Shown here: piece after piece, positions 60,448-64,000 of the stretch | How the letters are laid out: every line of letters begins with the position of its first letter | How positions within the stretch are numbered: position 1 is the stretch's first letter | Assembly (NCBI GenBank): GCA_016788045.1 | Contig: JAEUTG010000024.1 | Span: 92,204-156,203 of the forward strand | From: Bacteroidales bacterium | GTDB taxonomy: Bacteria; Bacteroidota; Bacteroidia; Bacteroidales; Lentimicrobiaceae | DNA length: 64,000 nt | Reading direction: 5' to 3' | Translations under genes and position numbers: made by a program | Notes under the pieces: generated by a model | Database searches by the model: none | Seen by the model: only the letters and a program-made list of their open reading frames with translations | What the model was told of the DNA's origin: nothing

Positions 60448-61185
60448 TCAAAGTTCCTTCACGGCCCTGACGATCTCGTGGATTCTGCCCGGGTCTTTTT
60501 CAAAGACATTCCCGATTACCAGCAGGTCGGCTCCGGCTGCAGCACTCTCAGCCGCTTTCTCCGGGGTACGGATTCCGCCACCCACCATCAGGGGAATATC
60601 AATGCTCTGTTTCACCTGGCTGATCATGCCCGGAGCAACCGGATTGATGGCACCACTGCCGGCATCCATAAAGATCAGTTTCATTCCCAGCATCTCTCCG
60701 GCCATTGCTGTGCACATAGCAATATCATCCTTGTCGTGCGGGATGGGATCTGAATTACTCATATAAGAAACAGCGGTGGGGCGGCCACTTTCAATCAGCA
60801 TGTAACCGGTGGAAATGACTTCCAGCGGACTCAGCTTCAGGTAAGGAGCAGCGATCACATGACGGCCGATCAGCATCTCTGCATTCCGTCCTGAAATCAG
60901 TGACAGAAACAGGATGGCATCGGCCTTCCAGCTCATTTGCAGGGTATTACCCGGGAAAAGCACTACCGGTAGCCCCGATATATCCTTCACAATCTTAATA
61001 CAGGCGTCAAGCCGGTTGTTGATGAGCAGACTGCCGCCGACAAAAAAATAATCCGCACCGCTATCACCGGCAGCCTTTGCAAGATTCTCCAGCGTCCGGT
61101 CATCCGATTTATCAGGATCGGCTAGTACGGCGATCTGCTTCCGCCCTGCGGCTTTCTGATCAAGAATTTTGTGGTAAACAGTCAT
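60448..61185 (-). CDS. Geranylgeranylglyceryl/heptaprenylglyceryl phosphate synthase family protein
   Basis: 245 residues, a TIM barrel. IAVLADPDKSD opens it, GADYFFVGGSLL follows, and DAGSGAINPV and VGGGIRTPEKA form the phosphate-binding loops of the PcrB/GGGPS family. Members join a polyprenyl diphosphate to glycerol-1-phosphate through an ether bond, the first step of archaeal lipids; Bacteroidota carry a bacterial branch with poorly understood lipid products. The gene is monocistronic, flanked by the repeat region and a lipoprotein gene. Confidence 0.88.
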   Translation of the reverse strand: MTVYHKILDQKAAGRKQIAVLADPDKSDDRTLENLAKAAGDSGADYFFVGGSLLINNRLDACIKIVKDISGLPVVLFPGNTLQMSWKADAILFLSLISGRNAEMLIGRHVIAAPYLKLSPLEVISTGYMLIESGRPTAVSYMSNSDPIPHDKDDIAMCTAMAGEMLGMKLIFMDAGSGAINPVAPGMISQVKQSIDIPLMVGGGIRTPEKAAESAAAGADLLVIGNVFEKDPGRIHEIVRAVKEL

Positions 61186-61608
61186 TTCTATTCAGTAACA
61201 ATAACGCTGCAATGATAAGCAAAACAATGGTTCAGGCCGTTGCCCGTACGCCCAATTTTACAAAAATCCCCCAAAAAACCTGCATTTGCTAAACAAAACA
61301 CATGATTCAACTATTCATATATTTATCTCATAATCAAATACTAACAGCAAATAACCCTAGTCAGGGCAATGAAAGAGCATGGTTTGTTTGCGGATTTGTC
61401 ACTTTAATTCGTCATTTTTTAAACAAAAACAGAGTGACATTTCAGCAATTTACGGATAAACCCCTGTAAGCGGCAAAAATCATCTGCTGCGGGCCCTTGT
61501 AAAAGGTGCCGGAAATCACAAACAATCACTGAATACAAAAACCTGCCGGCTCGCCCGGAACTCATCGTTTAGGAAAAAACCGAAGGAAATGACAAAAAAT
61601 TTTACACC
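61186..61608. other. Intergenic region upstream of the lipoprotein/LruC pair
   Basis: 423 AT-rich bases. No exact TAnnTTTG element, repeat or ORF with support was found. Confidence 0.4.
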
Positions 61609-62007
61609 ATGAAACGATTGCTTTATCTGCTGGTATCGGTTTCCCTGCTTACAACGCTTTCGTGCCGTAAGCTGGACGACATCTATATAGAAAAAACCGA
61701 CACTGAAAATATCAAAAACAACGAATATCCGGAAACATTTCAGTGGTCGACCTTACAGACTGTAGATTTAAAGATATCGGGATTTCCCGGGCTACCGGCA
61801 ATGTACAAGACACTGAGTGTTGAATCTACCCTGGGTGCAGTATATCTGAAGAGGCTGGTGAATATCAGTGAAAATCATCAGGTAACAATTCAGATACCCG
61901 CAACAGAAAGTACAATGGTCGTCAAGTGCGGCAAGCTATGGTTTTCAGTTCCCGTAACTGACGGTGCTGCAACGTGTTCACTGCAGACTGGTAATCCGGA
62001 TGATTAA
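61609..62007 (+). CDS. Small lipoprotein, operon partner of the LruC protein
   Basis: 132 residues. Signal sequence LLYLLVSVSLLTTLSC with Cys19 as the lipid anchor. The mature part starts KLDDIYIEKTDTENI and is beta-rich, with FQWSTLQTVDLKISGFPG. No enzymatic motif is seen. In Bacteroidota, LruC-domain proteins commonly carry an N-terminal piece like this on the same chain, so the separation here into an independent gene 17 bases upstream is notable. The function is unknown; a surface or outer-membrane role is likely. Confidence 0.72.
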   Translation: MKRLLYLLVSVSLLTTLSCRKLDDIYIEKTDTENIKNNEYPETFQWSTLQTVDLKISGFPGLPAMYKTLSVESTLGAVYLKRLVNISENHQVTIQIPATESTMVVKCGKLWFSVPVTDGAATCSLQTGNPDD

Positions 62008-62024
62008 TGTAAATCCCCATTAAA

Positions 62025-63485
62025 ATGAAAACGAAACAATTGCTTTCAGGACTCCTTCTGATCATGTTCACGCCCTTCATAGCCCATGCAGTGGTTGGAG
62101 GGGTAAGTCAGAATTTTGAATCGGGCAACCGGGTTATTGAACGTGGGTATTGCTGGCAGTTTATCGGGACATCGATATCTTCGTCCAATAAAATTTCAGG
62201 CAACTACAGCGGGTATACCAGTGCCCTGAACAATCCTGCAGATCCCAGGCGATTCATTTCGCCCTGGGTTGAATTCGACGGCAGTGATGAGATTTCCTTT
62301 CAGCACAAAGTGACCAGCCTTGCAGGGGCCACGCAGCATTTTATCCAGGTCTCTCTTATTGACCTGAACGGTAATACCACTCAGATTCTGAATTATCAAT
62401 ATGCAAATACACAGGTTCAGACACAAACCTTAACGGTGAACGTAACAGGAGTCTATCAGGTTCAATGGCTTTTCAATTCCACGGGGGGAGGCAGTTCCCG
62501 GGGGGTAATCGATGATATATTCATTACGGGAGACTATATGGCCGATCCTACCAACAACCCGAACGGATCAGGAGCCTGCGCCCCCATGCCTTCCGGCGAT
62601 GATGAAGACGGTGACGGAGTGGCCAACCTGGATGATGCCTACCCTGATGATCCTGCACGCGCCTACAATACCTATTTCCCGGCCCAGAGCTACGGAACCC
62701 TGACTGTTGAAGATCTGTGGCCACGGTTGGGTGACTACGATTTCAACGACTTTGTGATTAAATACCGGTTTCTTCAGGTCAGCAACAGCAACAACGACGT
62801 GGTAGAAGTTTTTGGAGACTTTATCCCTCAGGCGGCTGGTTCAGGTATTAAAAACGGATTCGGTTTCATGCTGCCCGTGCCTGCTGCAACTGTCGCTAAC
62901 TGCACTGGAACAAGCCTTACGGAGAATTACATTAACCTCAGCGAAACCGGCATCGAAAGCGGCCAGCAGAATGCCGTTGTCATTGTACTTGACAATGCCA
63001 AAAACATGTTTACCGGTGTCAGTGGTACGAACCCGGAGGGCATAACCGGGGTTAATTCATATACCGGGGGGAGAACCGGCAACGGAACGCCCATCGAAAT
63101 CTCGGTGTATTTCGAACAGCCAGTAAACCCTCAACTACTCGGAAATCCGCCTTACAACCCCTTTCTCATCATCAACAGTCAGCGGGGAAAAGAGGTCCAT
63201 TTACCTGATTTTCCGCCAACCGACCTGGCCGACCTGAGTTTGTTCGGAACCGGCGACGATGCCTCTGTTCCCGGACAGGGCCGGTATTATAAAAGTCCGG
63301 ATAATCTCCCCTGGATGCTCAACATTGCTGCCGACTTTGACCACCCGATTGAGAAATCACCGATCCAGCATGGCTACCTCCGTTTTATCGAATGGGCCAT
63401 GAGCGGTGGAACCCAATATCAGAACTGGTACATGGACCTGAACGGATACCGCAATCCGCAAAACATCTATCATGCAGACCAATAA
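62025..63485 (+). CDS. LruC-domain surface protein
   Basis: 486 residues with a signal peptide (LLSGLLLIMFTPFIAHA). A lectin-like beta-sandwich (about 25-170) comes first. A calcium-binding Asp-rich loop DDEDGDGVANLDDAYPDDP (about 191-209) leads to the LruC domain, with FPAQSYGTLTVEDLWPRLGDYDFNDFVI and DLADLSLFGTGDDAS plus WMLNI near the C-terminus. LruC domains occur on exported and outer-membrane proteins of Leptospira and Bacteroidota; the function is not established. It follows the lipoprotein gene by 17 bases. Confidence 0.88.
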   Translation: MKTKQLLSGLLLIMFTPFIAHAVVGGVSQNFESGNRVIERGYCWQFIGTSISSSNKISGNYSGYTSALNNPADPRRFISPWVEFDGSDEISFQHKVTSLAGATQHFIQVSLIDLNGNTTQILNYQYANTQVQTQTLTVNVTGVYQVQWLFNSTGGGSSRGVIDDIFITGDYMADPTNNPNGSGACAPMPSGDDEDGDGVANLDDAYPDDPARAYNTYFPAQSYGTLTVEDLWPRLGDYDFNDFVIKYRFLQVSNSNNDVVEVFGDFIPQAAGSGIKNGFGFMLPVPAATVANCTGTSLTENYINLSETGIESGQQNAVVIVLDNAKNMFTGVSGTNPEGITGVNSYTGGRTGNGTPIEISVYFEQPVNPQLLGNPPYNPFLIINSQRGKEVHLPDFPPTDLADLSLFGTGDDASVPGQGRYYKSPDNLPWMLNIAADFDHPIEKSPIQHGYLRFIEWAMSGGTQYQNWYMDLNGYRNPQNIYHADQ

Positions 63486-63645
63486 CCGTATTCCGTTCAA
63501 TTGTTTCGTAATGGTGTATGAAAGGGCCTTCTGAAAATCTGATTTTACAATTAAAAAATCTCTTACAACCGGTTGCCTTACTAGTTTGACTAAAACCTCA
63601 ACTGAAACTGAACTAAAACAAACCCCGATTATTTTGTAAAAGAGG

Positions 63646-63673
63646 AAAGCCGGGCACTCCATGTCCCGGCTTT
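63646..63673 (+). terminator. Hairpin downstream of the LruC gene
   Basis: AAAGCCGGG / CCCGGCTTT with a 10-base loop. No long T-run follows, so it is a weak terminator at best. Confidence 0.5.
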
Positions 63674-63742
63674 CGGGTTATTCATTATTTGATTTGCCAG
63701 AAAAATATATTACTTTTAACATAACATTAAAATTAGAAAAAT

Positions 63743-64000
63743 ATGACACCAATTCTCCAAAACACTAATTATCACCAAAAAAATTTAGAACCGATTCCTG
63801 AAGAATTGGATGCAATTGGTAAACAAATAGTTGATGCTGCTTACACAGTACATAAGATTCTTGGACCTGGACTCCTTGAAAAAGTTTATGAAATATGTTT
63901 TTGTCATGAATTATCAAAAAGGGGCTTATCTTACCAACGCCAGATTGATGTTCCAATCATTTATGATAACATTGAATTCGACGAAGGGTTGCGTTTAGAC
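63743..64000 (+). CDS. GxxExxY family protein, 3' truncated by window edge
   Basis: 86 residues are visible. ELDAIGKQIVDAAYTVHKILGPGLLEKVYE contains the family's HK.LGPGLLE..YE signature; RQIDVPIIYDNIEFDEGLRLD is the start of the beta core that continues past the edge. GxxExxY proteins have a PD-(D/E)XK-like nuclease fold with unknown substrate and are often mobile or defence-associated. It has an ordinary ATG (63743). A decayed relative lies at 35011-35190. Confidence 0.85.
   Translation, partial: MTPILQNTNYHQKNLEPIPEELDAIGKQIVDAAYTVHKILGPGLLEKVYEICFCHELSKRGLSYQRQIDVPIIYDNIEFDEGLRLD

Noticed and set aside
60226..60753. 175-residue open frame rich in His-Ala-Pro-Cys
   Set aside because: It is a translation of the CCATGCTCCAGG minisatellite plus antisense of the GGGP synthase.

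Overview
The window reads as a chromosomal segment of a Bacteroidota bacterium, probably a free-living member of the Bacteroidales or Marinilabiliales. The support is a set of lineage traits read from the sequence: many -7 promoter elements of the form TAnnTTTG (one complete TTTG-N19-TATTTTTG), a fused MurF-alanine racemase, DUF4296, OmpH-like and DUF5686 envelope proteins, a bacterial GGGP-synthase homologue, an RprXY-like two-component pair and a LruC-domain surface protein. There is one tRNA, no rRNA, no CRISPR array and no intact insertion sequence. Genes are densely packed on both strands, and several intergenic gaps are filled by repeats.

Region 1 (1-7.7 kb) is the most unusual. It holds a NadE-family amide synthetase (cut by the window edge), an AMP-forming acyl/aminoacyl ligase, an oppositely oriented MBOAT plus membrane-anchored SGNH pair, an SGNH-like lipoprotein, an acyl carrier protein and a glutamine-dependent asparagine-synthetase homologue. 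The ligase, carrier, MBOAT and SGNH members match the logic of DltA, DltC, DltB and DltD. The second SGNH-like protein recalls the AlgI/AlgJ/AlgX acetylation machinery, and the two amide-forming enzymes are extra. I infer a carrier-protein-dependent acyl or aminoacyl transfer system that decorates an envelope glycan.

Region 2 (7.8-15 kb) has fabD, a lone TOBE/Mop protein, a cholesterol-oxidase-like GMC oxidoreductase and a nucleotide-sugar cassette (rfbB, galE, a hexapeptide N-acetyltransferase, a DegT aminotransferase). Region 3 (15-25 kb) has an outer-membrane barrel, the Kdo transferase, a phosphoesterase, a large repeat block, a sensor-like nucleotidyltransferase, pdxA, murF-alr and a glycosyltransferase. 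Region 4 (25-33 kb) is a surface-glycan or glycolipid island: YfhO-like and PMT-like membrane glycosyltransferases that appear to share a C-terminal beta-sandwich, a GtrB-like transferase and a methyltransferase-glycosyltransferase fusion. Region 5 (33-36 kb) has an aldo/keto reductase, a HigBA-type toxin-antitoxin pair, a decayed GxxExxY gene and palindromic elements.

Region 6 (36-49.5 kb) is mostly envelope and housekeeping: OmpH, RecQ, arabinose-5-phosphate isomerase, a DUF5686 outer-membrane protein, LptB, a serine beta-lactamase-like hydrolase, phosphatidylserine synthase, two conserved proteins I do not recognise and tRNA-Lys(CTT). Region 7 (49.9-64 kb) has an NpdG-like dehydrogenase, a two-component system divergent from a DUF1573 protein across a helically phased repeat array, pntA1-pntA2-pntB transhydrogenase, the MeaB GTPase, a DPP-IV-like peptidase, a GGGP synthase, a lipoprotein/LruC pair and a truncated GxxExxY gene at the right edge.

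Several gene starts were moved inward from the longest open frame because a promoter element or the family N-terminus showed that the extension was not real; each case is noted.
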